From positions 1-64,000 of the forward strand of contig NZ_JAEUAV010000008.1 in NCBI RefSeq assembly GCF_019511605.1: a DNA stretch of 64,000 bases. Direction: 5' to 3'. This stretch comes from Paraburkholderia phenoliruptrix (GTDB taxonomy: Bacteria; Pseudomonadota; Gammaproteobacteria; Burkholderiales; Burkholderiaceae). Made by a program: the position numbers and the translations under genes. Position 1 is the first letter of the stretch. Each line of letters begins with the position of its first letter. Positions 1 through 8,481 of the stretch are shown here, piece by piece. The notes below the pieces were generated by a model. The model saw only the letters and a list, made by a program, of their open reading frames with translations. It made no database searches and had not been told where the DNA came from.

Positions 1-109
1 CCCGTTCGCCACTCGCCGCCAGGCCGAAGCCCGCGCTGCCGTCCGACTTGCATGTGTAAGGCATGCCGCCAGCGTTCAATCTGAGCCAGGATCAAACTCT
101 TCAGTTCAA
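1..109 (-). rRNA. rrs: 16S ribosomal RNA, 5' end (partial)
   Basis: Read on the minus strand, the segment contains the universal bacterial 16S 5' signature AGAGTTTGATCCTGGCTCAG followed by ATTGAACGCTGGCGGCATGCC and the betaproteobacterial variable region 1. Only about the first 109 nt are inside the window; the rest lies to the left. The mature 5' end is placed just before TGAAGAGTTTGAT by analogy with other bacteria, so it may be off by a few bases. Confidence 0.97.
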
Positions 110-299
110 ACCTGTTACTGTTTTCGGTTGTTTTACCAACCGGTCGCTCACTCAACGTACTGACGAATGATCTTTCCATCTCTCGACAGAAAAACCTTCC
201 TTTCATTACTGTGTGAGACTTGATACTTTCGCTTTACGCCAGATTCCGAAGAACCCGGCTCGCGTCGCGCATCAAGCGCCCACACTTATCGGCTGCTAG

Positions 300-312
300 T
301 TTTTAAAGATCA
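300..312 (-). promoter_or_regulatory. boxA-like antitermination site in the rRNA leader
   Basis: On the minus strand the leader reads TGATCTTTAAAAA, close to the boxA consensus TGCTCTTTAACA bound by the NusB/S10 antitermination complex. It sits between the rRNA promoter and the 16S start, where boxA is expected. The match is by eye. Confidence 0.55.
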
Positions 313-362
313 TTCGCCAAGAAGCTCTGCTTTCTTCGCGTCCGTCATCAAACGGGAGGCGA

Positions 363-391
363 ATTATGCGATGCGGCCCGCGGGCCGTCAA
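363..391 (-). promoter_or_regulatory. rRNA operon promoter (sigma-70)
   Basis: On the minus strand there is TTGACG (386-391), a 17-bp GC-rich spacer and CATAAT (363-368), followed about 250 bp later by the 16S gene. Upstream of the -35 box (392-420) is an A/T-rich tract resembling an UP element. Spacing, sequence and position all fit a strong rrn P1 promoter. Confidence 0.8.
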
Positions 392-420
392 CCCCTTTTC
401 TGCAATTATTTTCGAAAAGT

Positions 421-723
421 AGAGAAACCGAAAAACGGTGCGGCCGCGCAGCAGTTCTCGCAGCATCAAAATTAGTTAGTCATCCGACATAATTCCGACC
501 ACCAGAGGATTAGCCGTAGTTGAAAGCTCGCCCCGCAATGTGCGGAACAGCACCGGCACGCATGCCGTCAACACTCATGGGCTTCAGTTCGATCAGTTGG
601 AACCGGATCAGCAAATGGCAATGAAGGTCTTTGTGTTCGACCAGTAAGACGATGTACAGCAGGGGTCACCGGGGTTCGAAATGAAAGTAGCGAAACCGGC
701 ATAAAGTAAAACCGATACGCCGC
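421..723. other. intergenic region without recognised gene
   Basis: About 300 bp between the rRNA promoter and the chlD end. A plus-strand frame stays open from about 478 to a TAA near 645 and is rather protein-like, but it has no ATG near its beginning, no ribosome binding site and no family I recognise. It may be a remnant; it is not called as a gene. Confidence 0.4.
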
Positions 724-1422
724 TCAACCAATCAGCTCTTCAGGCGTAAAGCGTCGCGCGCCCCAAGCCTGTGCTGTTTTCTCGCAGCGGCCCATGCGTA
801 TCGTGCCGTGCTCGAAATCTACGAACACGACCTCGTCCGCGTGGACGGGGCGGGCCGCCTGATCTGTGGTGCGGCCGTCGGTCAGTATCCACAGCCAGCG
901 CTGCTGTGCGGGTTTGCGCTTCGCGGCGCTAGACAGCAATTGCGCGGCGCATCGAATGCCGGCTGCGAAAGGCGTACCGCCGCCACCGCCGACCGGCTCG
1001 AGCCAGCGCTCGTTCCACCAGCGCGGCACGGCGGGCCCGAAACGCACATCCGCGCCCGCTCCGCCGAAGCAGATCAGCGCGGCCTCCGCGCGCATTGCAC
1101 TTGCGCGGTCGAAAAGCGCGATGAGCAGCCCCTTCGCCAGCGCAAGACGCTCCTCTGCCAGCATCGAGCCGGAGCAGTCCAGCACGAAGCAATGCAGCAC
1201 GCCGTGGCGCGGCATTTCGCGCACAAAGCGCAGATCTTGCGCCCGCAGCCCGGCGCGCCCGTTCTGGCCCATCGCGGCGAATGTGCACGGCCATGCAATA
1301 CGCCGGCCGACCTTTTCATCCGCCTGCGCATTGCCGCGCGAGCGTAGGGCTGCCTGCGCCTGTTGCCGCCATCGAAAACCGCTGTGCGAGTCAGCGGCGG
1401 CGCCCTTCCGATGGCTCAGCGT
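724..1422 (-). CDS. chlD: cobalt chelatase VWA half (ChlD/BchD-like), -1 frame part of chlID
   Basis: The protein has a von Willebrand A domain with a clean MIDAS motif (VLDCSGSM) that coordinates Mg2+ and a C-terminal LWILTDGR strand, as in the D subunit of Mg/Co chelatases. It lies directly after the ChlI-like ATPase in the -1 frame. No ATG with a ribosome binding site is visible at a suitable place: the only in-frame ATG upstream (1494) is inside the ATPase gene and would add an odd peptide. I therefore read this frame as the second part of a frameshifted gene: slippage at 1422-1428 would fuse it to residues 1-378 of the ATPase and give a ChlD-type medium subunit of about 610 residues. Together with CobN it would insert cobalt into hydrogenobyrinate diamide. 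Coordinates mark the shifted part only. Confidence 0.8.
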   Translation of the reverse strand, partial: TLSHRKGAAADSHSGFRWRQQAQAALRSRGNAQADEKVGRRIAWPCTFAAMGQNGRAGLRAQDLRFVREMPRHGVLHCFVLDCSGSMLAEERLALAKGLLIALFDRASAMRAEAALICFGGAGADVRFGPAVPRWWNERWLEPVGGGGGTPFAAGIRCAAQLLSSAAKRKPAQQRWLWILTDGRTTDQAARPVHADEVVFVDFEHGTIRMGRCEKTAQAWGARRFTPEELIG

Positions 1423-1428
1423 TTTTTT
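1368..1428 (-). promoter_or_regulatory. probable programmed -1 ribosomal frameshift signal
   Basis: The chlI reading frame ends ...gta aaa aaa cgc tga. The seven consecutive A residues (1422-1428) form an A_AAA_AAA slippery heptamer in the zero frame. Six nucleotides further a nested stem-loop begins: the outer 7-bp stem GCCATCG/CGATGGC (1409-1415 with 1368-1374) encloses an inner 6-bp stem CCGCTG/CAGCGG (1392-1397 with 1379-1384). Slippery run, short spacer and stable downstream structure are the classic parts of a -1 frameshift site, and the -1 frame is exactly the VWA frame. Confidence 0.75.
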
Positions 1429-2558
1429 ACATCGAGTGGAATCACGCCTTTGACGTGTCGGATCGCAGCCGGTTGCGGCGGCAAGTAACCCCAATCCCCT
1501 TCGCCGCCGCTTGCGCTCTCCTGCGACGGCCCGGCCGAATCCGGCGGCACATCATCCGACTGCGAAAGCGGCTGCGTATCCGGCGCGTTTGTGCCGCTTG
1601 CCGACGATCCACGCTGCTCACGCCGTCTATGCACGAGCACTGCCTCTGCAACTCGATCGACATGTTGTGTGGTGATCCCGTCCGCCAACTCCCAAGCAGC
1701 GAGCGCTCGCGCGGCGCGCAGCATGACGAGGTCCGCACGCAAGCCGTCGACGGCAGCGTCGATACACAACCGACTCACTTGCGCATGCACTGCATCGCCG
1801 AAAGAAAGTCGCGGCAGTGCCTCGCGTGCCGCGCGAATCCGCTGCACATACTGCGCCTGCTGCGTTGCATAACCGGCGCGAAAACCGGCGGGATCGAGAT
1901 CGAACGCAAGACGCGCTTTCACGATCTGCTCGCGCACGCCCGGCTCAAAGCAGTTGTGCAACTGCACCACCAGGCCGAAGCGATCGATCAGTTGCGGCCG
2001 CAGTTCGCCCTCTTCCGGATTCATCGTGCCGATCAGCACGAAGCTCGCCTCGTGACTGTGCGATACGCCATCGCGTTCGACAGTATTTACGCCGCTTGCG
2101 GCCGCATCCAGCAAGGCGTCGACGAGCGTATCGGGCAGCAGGTTGACTTCGTCCACATACAGCACGCCGCGATGCGCTTTCGCGAGCAACCCAGGCGAGA
2201 AACGCACGGAGCCGTCGCGCAACACGGTTTCAATGTCGAGCGTGCCGATCAGCCGGTCCTCGCTTGCGCCAAGCGGCAGGTTCACGAGTTGTCCTTCCGG
2301 CAACAACTCAGCGAGCGCGCGCGCCGCGGTGGACTTCGCCGTGCCGCGCGGCCCGCTCACCAGCACACCGCCAATTCCCGGATCGATCGCCGCGAGCAGC
2401 AGTGCCTGCTGCAATGCGGCTTGACCGATCAGCGCGGCAAACGGAAACGCGGGTCTTGGCACCGCGCCTGAGCGCGCATCGCTTGTGCCAGCATTCGTGC
2501 CAGCATTCGTGCCTACGCTTGTGCCCACATTCGTGCCCGCATGGGTGCCTGCATTCAT
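1416..2558 (-). CDS. chlI: ChlI/BchI-like AAA+ ATPase, cobalt chelatase small subunit
   Basis: 380 residues. After a repetitive N-terminus (residues 2-25) comes an AAA+ MoxR/ChlI core: Walker A SGPRGTAKST, Walker B VLYVDEVNLL, sensor 1 IGTMNPEEG. The ATPase ring drives metal insertion by the large subunit CobN. The C-terminal third is the acidic/proline linker typical of the N-terminal half of ChlD proteins. Its ATG overlaps the cobN stop (ATGA), so translation is coupled. Ribosomes that terminate at the TGA make an I-type subunit; those that slip at the A7 run should make an I-D fusion. CobN organisms with ChlI/ChlD instead of CobS/CobT are known. The only odd feature is the four-residue repeat at the N-terminus. 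Confidence 0.88.
   Translation of the reverse strand: MNAGTHAGTNVGTSVGTNAGTNAGTSDARSGAVPRPAFPFAALIGQAALQQALLLAAIDPGIGGVLVSGPRGTAKSTAARALAELLPEGQLVNLPLGASEDRLIGTLDIETVLRDGSVRFSPGLLAKAHRGVLYVDEVNLLPDTLVDALLDAAASGVNTVERDGVSHSHEASFVLIGTMNPEEGELRPQLIDRFGLVVQLHNCFEPGVREQIVKARLAFDLDPAGFRAGYATQQAQYVQRIRAAREALPRLSFGDAVHAQVSRLCIDAAVDGLRADLVMLRAARALAAWELADGITTQHVDRVAEAVLVHRRREQRGSSASGTNAPDTQPLSQSDDVPPDSAGPSQESASGGEGDWGYLPPQPAAIRHVKGVIPLDVKKR
2481..2552. repeat. 12-bp tandem repeat inside the chlI 5' end
   Basis: Six imperfect copies of a 12-bp unit (type ATTCGTGCCAGC on the plus strand). In the chlI frame they encode a run of [N/S/H][A/V]GT tetrapeptides immediately after the start codon. The length is a multiple of three, so copy-number changes would not break the frame. 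Confidence 0.85.
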
Positions 2559-5500
2559 CTCTGCATTCCTTCAAGCTGCTGTTCGCTCGCGAGCAGATGC
2601 TCTTCGACTTGCGCGCGATACTCGCCTGGCGTTTGCCACAACCCGCGCTGCATCGCTTCGATGAGACGCTCGCAGATCGCATGCAATGCATGGGGATTGT
2701 GCCGTTGCAGGAATTCGCGCGTGTGCGCGTCGTTCAGGTAAGCATCGGCAACCAGCGCATATTGGTGATCGGTCACCACACGCGCAGTCGCGTCGTAGCC
2801 GTAAAGGTAATCGACGGTCGCCGCCATTTCGGCGGCACCCTTATAACCATGGCGCTTCACGCCGTCGATCCATTTCGGATTGACCACACGCGAGCGCACC
2901 ACCCGCGCTATCTCTTCATGAAGCGTGCGCACACGCGGCGCGGCCGGGTTGCTGTGATCCGCGTGATAAACGTTGGGTTGATTGCCCGCCAGATGCCGCA
3001 CGGCCGCGACCATGCCGCCCTGAAACTGATAGTAGTCGTTTGAATCTAGCAGATCGTGTTCGCGGTTGTCCTGATTCTGCAACACGACATCCATCGCGGC
3101 GAGGCGTGCGCCGAACGCCTGACGCGCCTCTTCGCCTGCGCTTTTCTGCGTGTACGCATAACCGCCCCACGCCTGATACGCATTCGCGAGGTCCGCGTCC
3201 GTCTGCCATTGCCTCGCGTCGATCATCTCCTGCAAGCCGGCGCCATATGCGCCCGGACGCGCGCTGAAGACTCGCCAGCCGGCGCGCCTGCGCGCTTCGG
3301 CGGGCTCCATGCCGCGCGCGATCAACGCGTCGCGTTCACGCATCACGCGCGCGCGAATCGGATTGAGCTCGGCAGGCTCGTCGAGTTCGGCAACCGCCTG
3401 CACTGCTGCATCGAACAGATGCATCACGTTGGCAAAGGCGTCGCGGAAAAAACCGGACACGCGCAGCGTCACGTCAATGCGCGGTCTGTCGAACGCTTCG
3501 ATTGGCATGATCTCGAAGTCGGTTACGCGATGGCTGCCCGGCGCCCACTTCGGCCGCACGCCAAGCAACGCCATTGCTTGTGCAATGTCGTCACCGCCCG
3601 TGCGCATGGTTGCCGTGCCCCATACGGAGAGGCCGATTGCGCGCGGATAATCGCCGTGTTCCTGCAAATGCCGTTCGATCAGTAGCTGAGCCGACTTCAG
3701 GCCCAGCGACCACGCGGCCTGAGTCGGAATGGCACGCGTGTCGACCGAATAGAAGTTGCGGCCTGTCGGCAGCACATCGGGCCGGCCGCGCGACGGCGAA
3801 CCGCTCGGCCCCGGCGGCACGAAACGTCCTTCCAGGCCGCGCTTCAGTTGCAGCATCTCCTGGGTGCCGCATGCGTCGAGCCGCGGCAGCACGTCGTCGC
3901 GCAGACGCTCGAGCACGCGTTGCGCTTGCGGCAGGCGCGCCTGCGCTTCGGCGAGCGTGCTTGAAGCGCTGTCGTGCTCGCCGCACACGGCGAGCAGCAT
4001 CTGCGCAGCGAGCAGCTCCAGACGCTCGCGCGTATCGCCGCAATGCCGCCAGGGTGCATCGCTCACGCGTTGCAGAATCTCCGGACGCGGCCCCGTCCAT
4101 GCCGCGGACCAGTCGACAGACAACGCATCGAAGAAGTGGTCGATGCTCAGATCGCGCGCCAAAGCGTCGATCAGCCCTGCCTTGCCGCCTTGTCCGTCGC
4201 CGACGGGAAAACGCCCCAGCGCGAGCAACGTATCGCGCCGTTGCACGCCTTGCGGCGATTGGCCGAACGTGTGCAAACCGTCGCGAATCTGTGCCTCTTT
4301 CAATTCGCAAAGCCACGCGTCGACGCGCGTGAGCAACACGTCTTCGTCGTCCTCGCCCGCGGGCTCCGAAAGACTCAGTTCTTCATGCAGCCGGTGCTCG
4401 ACAATGGTCGCGAGAATCGTGCGCCGCAACAGCCTCGAGCGGCGCGGGTCGACCATCAGCGCTTCATAGTATTCGTCGACCTGGCGCTCCAGATCCTGCA
4501 ACGGCCCGTAGCTTTCCGCCCGCGTGAGCGGCGGCATCAGGTGGTCCACAATCACGGCCTGAGCGCGACGCTTCGCCTGACTGCCCTCGCCGGGATCGTT
4601 GACGATAAACGGATACAGATGCGGCATGGGCCCGAGGATCAGATCGGGCCAGCACGTATCGCTCAACGCGACGCTCTTGCCCGGCAGCCATTCCAGATTG
4701 CCATGCTTGCCGACATGCACGACCGCGTCGATACTCCACTGATGACGCAGCCAGAAATAGAACGCGAGATACGCATGCGGGGGGACCAGCTCGGCGTCGT
4801 GATAGCTCGCGTAATCGCCCTGTTCGCGCGAACGCGACGGCTGAATCCCGACGAACACATGGCCGCAGCGCCAGCCGGCAATCATGAAACGGCCGCGCCG
4901 CACGGTCGGGTCGAGCTCCGGCGGGCCCCAGCGCGCGTTCAGCGCATCGCGCGTCTCTTTGGGCAGCGCGTTGAAATGCGCGAGGTAGTCGGTAAGCGCG
5001 AGGCTTTGCAAAGCGGGCCGCAAATCGCGCACCACCGGGTCGTTCGTCACGCCTTCGGTGAGCTTCTTGAGCAGCGCGTCGCCGTCCGCCGGGATTTCCG
5101 TTATGCGATAACCTTCGTCGCGCAGCATCGACAGAATGCCGACCACCGAAGCGGGCGTATCGAGTCCAACGCCATTGCCGATACGTCCTTCGCTCATCGG
5201 ATAGTTGGCAAGAATCAGCGCAAGCTTCTTGTCCGCGTTGTCGAGCGACCGTAGACGGCACCAGCGGCGGCTCAGCTCAGCCAGAAAACTCACGCGCTCG
5301 AGGTCCGGCTGATAGCGGACGACGTCGACTTCCGTATGCGGACAGCGATAGGCAAGCCCCTTGAAACTGATCGCGCGCGTGATGATGCGGCCGTCCACTT
5401 CGGGCAGCGCGATATGCATCGCAATGTCGCGCGAATTGAGGCCCTGGTTGTCCTTTTGCCAGTCGTCGCGATTGCCGCCGCTCAGAATCACCTGGAGCAC

Positions 5501-6364
5501 CGGCGCGTCGCCTGCGAGCGCGAGCGGCTCGGGGTCGTCGATTGCGGATGCGGCGAACGCCGTGGTATTGAGCACGAGCGAAGCATGATGTTGCGCGCAC
5601 AACGACTGCACGACTTCGCGGCTCATTGCATCTTTCAGCGACGTGATTGCAATAGGCAGCGGATTGACGCCGCGTGCTTCGAGCGCGTCGATCAACGCGT
5701 CGAACACCGCCGTGTTGGCCGCCTGAAGATGCGCCTTGTAGAACAGGATTGCGGCGACCGGCGCATCGTCTTGCCAGCGCGCCTGCCAATCCGCAATGGT
5801 CGGCGTGTCGCGTTGCGGATGATAGAGCGACGCGGCGGGCAGCGCGCGCGGCGGCGCCGGTTCGGACCCAAAACCCAGCGCGCGATGAGCAATGCAGCGC
5901 AGGAACGCCTCTGCATTTTGCGGCCCGCCTTCGCGCAGATAGCGCCACAACTGGTGGCAAAAGTCGGCGTGCGCCGTGCTGCGTGCCAGCAGGTTCGGGT
6001 CTTCCTGAAGATCGCCGGAAAACATTGCGAGCGTCTGCTGTTTGCGCTGCGCGAGCGCGACCACCTGCTCGATGCCATACGGCCAGTACGCTTCGCCGCC
6101 AAGATGGTCGACCACGACTACGCGCGCGTGCTGCAACACGTCTTCGACATAAAAGTCCACCGACGCCGGCTGCCGCAGATAGGTCACGTTGGCAAGGCGC
6201 ACGCTGGGAAAACCCTCGCCCAGACGTGCCATGACGCTCGCAAGCAGCGACAGGGTTGTATCGGCGGAACTCAGCACGACAATGTCCGCAGGCCGCTGAT
6301 CGATGCGAATCACGCCTTGCGTGTCATCGACGAAACCACCCGGCGTGGTGCGCAGCAGATGCAT
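2555..6364 (-). CDS. cobN: cobaltochelatase subunit CobN
   Basis: 1269 residues, the usual size for CobN, the large subunit that binds hydrogenobyrinic acid a,c-diamide and cobalt in the aerobic B12 pathway. Family hallmarks are spread along the protein, such as VVHVGKHGNLEWLPGK in the middle and RLSVWGTATMRTGGDDIAQA-type sequence in the C-terminal half. It starts 6 bp after cobW and its stop overlaps the chlI start, so cobW-cobN-chlID is one operon under the upstream cobalamin riboswitch. Cytoplasmic; no transmembrane segments are evident. Confidence 0.97.
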   Translation of the reverse strand: MHLLRTTPGGFVDDTQGVIRIDQRPADIVVLSSADTTLSLLASVMARLGEGFPSVRLANVTYLRQPASVDFYVEDVLQHARVVVVDHLGGEAYWPYGIEQVVALAQRKQQTLAMFSGDLQEDPNLLARSTAHADFCHQLWRYLREGGPQNAEAFLRCIAHRALGFGSEPAPPRALPAASLYHPQRDTPTIADWQARWQDDAPVAAILFYKAHLQAANTAVFDALIDALEARGVNPLPIAITSLKDAMSREVVQSLCAQHHASLVLNTTAFAASAIDDPEPLALAGDAPVLQVILSGGNRDDWQKDNQGLNSRDIAMHIALPEVDGRIITRAISFKGLAYRCPHTEVDVVRYQPDLERVSFLAELSRRWCRLRSLDNADKKLALILANYPMSEGRIGNGVGLDTPASVVGILSMLRDEGYRITEIPADGDALLKKLTEGVTNDPVVRDLRPALQSLALTDYLAHFNALPKETRDALNARWGPPELDPTVRRGRFMIAGWRCGHVFVGIQPSRSREQGDYASYHDAELVPPHAYLAFYFWLRHQWSIDAVVHVGKHGNLEWLPGKSVALSDTCWPDLILGPMPHLYPFIVNDPGEGSQAKRRAQAVIVDHLMPPLTRAESYGPLQDLERQVDEYYEALMVDPRRSRLLRRTILATIVEHRLHEELSLSEPAGEDDEDVLLTRVDAWLCELKEAQIRDGLHTFGQSPQGVQRRDTLLALGRFPVGDGQGGKAGLIDALARDLSIDHFFDALSVDWSAAWTGPRPEILQRVSDAPWRHCGDTRERLELLAAQMLLAVCGEHDSASSTLAEAQARLPQAQRVLERLRDDVLPRLDACGTQEMLQLKRGLEGRFVPPGPSGSPSRGRPDVLPTGRNFYSVDTRAIPTQAAWSLGLKSAQLLIERHLQEHGDYPRAIGLSVWGTATMRTGGDDIAQAMALLGVRPKWAPGSHRVTDFEIMPIEAFDRPRIDVTLRVSGFFRDAFANVMHLFDAAVQAVAELDEPAELNPIRARVMRERDALIARGMEPAEARRRAGWRVFSARPGAYGAGLQEMIDARQWQTDADLANAYQAWGGYAYTQKSAGEEARQAFGARLAAMDVVLQNQDNREHDLLDSNDYYQFQGGMVAAVRHLAGNQPNVYHADHSNPAAPRVRTLHEEIARVVRSRVVNPKWIDGVKRHGYKGAAEMAATVDYLYGYDATARVVTDHQYALVADAYLNDAHTREFLQRHNPHALHAICERLIEAMQRGLWQTPGEYRAQVEEHLLASEQQLEGMQR

Positions 6365-6370
6365 ATGCGT

Positions 6371-7474
6371 CTACGCCCGTTGCCCGGCGATGCCCGAAGC
6401 CGCGCCGAGTGCCGCGTCGAAAGCGCGTTGCAGCGCGGCCTGCTCGAGGTCTTCGCCGATCAGCACGAAGCGGCTCTCGCCAGCTTCGCCGGTCTGCCAG
6501 CGTCGATCGAAGTAGCTGTCGAAGCGCCGCCCCACGCCCTGAATGACGAGCCGCATCGGCGCACCGGGCAACGCGGCAAAGCCCTTCACGCGGTAAATCG
6601 TGTTGGTTTCGACGAGTGCCTGCAACGCGGCAAGCGCCGCTTCGCGCGAAGGCACGCTCGCTTGCACGACCACCGAATCGAATTCGTCATGGTGATGATC
6701 GGCGTCTTGCGCCGACCCGTGGTGATCGTGGCGCAGGTGGATCGTTTCTTCGGATGCCGCCTCGAGCCCGAACAACGTGTGCAGATCGAGTTGCCCGTTC
6801 TGCGCGCGCACGATCTTCACTTGCGGCGGAATTTCTTCGCGAATCACGGCTTCCACTTTGTGCTGGCCGGCTTCGTCGAGCAGATCGGTCTTGTTCAGGA
6901 TCACCAGATCAGCCGCGGACAACTGGTCTTCGAACAACTCGTGCAGCGGCGACTCATGATCGAGATTCGGATCAGCCTTGCGTTGCGCGTCCACGGCAAG
7001 CGGATTTTCGGCGAACTGGCCGCTCGCGGCAGCCGGGCCGTCCACCACGGTAATCACTGCATCCACGGTGAAACTGCTTTTGATCTGCGGCCAGTTGAAC
7101 GCCTGCACGAGCGGCTTGGGCAACGCGAGGCCGGAGGTTTCGATCAGCACGTGGTCGATCTGCTCGCGACGCTCGACGAGCTTCTCCATTACCGGAAAGA
7201 ATTCTTCCTGGACCGTGCAGCACAGGCAACCGTTCGCCAGTTCATACAATTGGCCTTCGGTTTCGACGCCGTTTTCGTCGCAGCCAATGCCGCAACCCTT
7301 GAGGATTTCACCGTCGATGCCGAGTTCGCCGAACTCGTTGACGATCACCGCGATGCGCTTGCCGCCCGCATGCTGAAGAATGTGCCGCAACAGCGTGGTC
7401 TTGCCGCTGCCGAGAAAGCCCGTGACGATGGTGACAGGAATCTTGCGCATCTGAGTTTGCATCGTGAGGTCCAT
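6371..7474 (-). CDS. cobW: CobW family GTPase, metal chaperone
   Basis: COG0523/CobW G3E-family GTPase of about 367 residues, believed to deliver cobalt to the CobN chelatase. Visible features: P-loop [11 protein letters not shown] near the start, the CxCC metal motif GCLCCT, the base-recognition motif LNKTD, a His-rich stretch ([19 protein letters not shown]) between the two domains, and a C-terminal CobW_C domain. Candidate ATGs lie at 7474 and 7462; neither has a strong Shine-Dalgarno, and the P-loop begins about 16 residues after the first. It is the first gene after the minus-strand B12 riboswitch. Confidence 0.95.
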   Translation of the reverse strand: MDLTMQTQMRKIPVTIVTGFLGSGKTTLLRHILQHAGGKRIAVIVNEFGELGIDGEILKGCGIGCDENGVETEGQLYELANGCLCCTVQEEFFPVMEKLVERREQIDHVLIETSGLALPKPLVQAFNWPQIKSSFTVDAVITVVDGPAAASGQFAENPLAVDAQRKADPNLDHESPLHELFEDQLSAADLVILNKTDLLDEAGQHKVEAVIREEIPPQVKIVRAQNGQLDLHTLFGLEAASEETIHLRHDHHGSAQDADHHHDEFDSVVVQASVPSREAALAALQALVETNTIYRVKGFAALPGAPMRLVIQGVGRRFDSYFDRRWQTGEAGESRFVLIGEDLEQAALQRAFDAALGAASGIAGQRA

Positions 7475-7639
7475 CCGTGAGAGTTGCATGGCTGGCCGGC
7501 ATGATCGCGCGCCGTTGCGCACGACGTGGCATTGCGAAACACGGGGACGAACGACGGCCTGCCGCTACAACTGGAAACACGCAGAAAACGGGTATGAGGT
7601 CATGAGCGCAGCGCCGCATCCCCGCGGCGTTCGCCCTTC

Positions 7640-7865
7640 GTGTTCCGGCCGGTATCCGGGCTGGCGAAAGCGCCGCTTCCCCTTCCCGGACGAGTGATTT
7701 CTCGCCCAGTGGTGATATGCCCACGCGGCCTTGCGCGGGGACATCGAAGCCGGCTCTGCGGCGCCATGCAAACCAGCATGACGCTGCTTTTCGCTTACCG
7801 TTGCGGGGGCAGCACAGGTTGGCCCGCTCCATGCCAGGCGGGCGCCCTGTTTCCCGTTTAACTGC
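7640..7865 (-). promoter_or_regulatory. cobalamin riboswitch controlling cobW-cobN-chlID
   Basis: On the minus strand the region holds the elements of an AdoCbl riboswitch in order: the 5' AAACGGGAAACAGG segment (about 7860), the conserved core CCCCCGCAACGGTAAGCGAA, and the 3' B12 box AGCCCGGATACCGGCC (7647-7662). It ends about 165 nt before cobW. Cobalamin binding normally turns such genes off. Confidence 0.95.
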
Positions 7866-8014
7866 ATGCGCACGAGCGCGCACGCGAGCACCAGAAGTGC
7901 GTGCGAGTGTAGGCCCCGAGCTTTGCGACGTCAAGAAAACGCAAGCCGGGCGCGCGTGCCGGAGCGGCTTTTCGTGTGCTATCGTATGCGCGCGTTTGGT
8001 GCCCGCACATGCGT

Positions 8015-8212
8015 TCGCGTGTGCAGTTAAACGGGAAACAGGCAGCGCGCTTGCGCTTAACCTGTGCTGTCCCCGCAACGGTAAGCGACCTGCGGCGCGA
8101 ATTTTCATTGCGCCGCGCATGCGTTTCAAAGCCACTGTCCGATCCATTCGAACGAATGCGGGCGGGAAGGCAAACGCGTGAGGCCGCCAGCCCGGATACC
8201 GGCCAGACGTGG
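8015..8212 (+). promoter_or_regulatory. cobalamin riboswitch controlling cobA-cobE-cobO-cobB-bluB
   Basis: A second, plus-strand AdoCbl riboswitch: AAACGGGAAACAGG (8029-8042), core CCCCGCAACGGTAAGCGACC, and the B12 box AGCCCGGATACCGGCC (8188-8203). Together with the minus-strand copy it occupies the shared upstream region of two divergent B12 operons. About 270 nt separate it from the cobA start. Confidence 0.95.
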
Positions 8213-8298
8213 AGGCGGCCCCCTGCCGATGTCGGGCATACGCCGCCGCCTGCCTGACTCCGCGAGGGACGGAGATGAAGGCGCGAAAGCACGCTGGA

Positions 8299-8330
8299 TG
8301 AGCCAATGGGTGAGCCAATGGGTGAGCCAA
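8299..8330. repeat. 12-bp tandem repeat in the cobA leader
   Basis: TGAGCCAATGGG is repeated exactly twice with a partial third copy, between the riboswitch and cobA. Function unknown. Confidence 0.8.
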
Positions 8331-8452
8331 CGCGCAAGCCCGGTTCGCCAACGTGCGTGCATGCACAGCTTTGAATGACTTCGATCTCCAATCCATTGCG
8401 TCCGTTCGCGCACTGCCGTACCACTCCGGGTGCGCGGGCGGCAAGCGTGCCG

Positions 8453-8469
8453 ACCGTGCCGCGCACGGT
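8453..8469 (+). promoter_or_regulatory. perfect hairpin just upstream of cobA
   Basis: ACCGTGC-CGC-GCACGGT is a 7-bp perfect stem with a 3-nt loop that ends 12 nt before the cobA ATG, with no T-tract. It could belong to the riboswitch expression platform by masking the ribosome binding region. This is inference from position only. Confidence 0.4.
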
Positions 8470-8481
8470 TCGCGAGCCGCG

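Noticed and set aside
478..645. Open plus-strand frame with protein-like composition between the rRNA promoter and chlD
   Set aside because: No start codon near the beginning, no ribosome binding site and no recognisable family; too short to support.
1416..1494. ATG at 1494 as an independent start for the VWA protein
   Set aside because: It lies inside the ATPase gene, has no ribosome binding site and would add a Cys/Arg-rich peptide foreign to the family; frameshifting explains the frame better.
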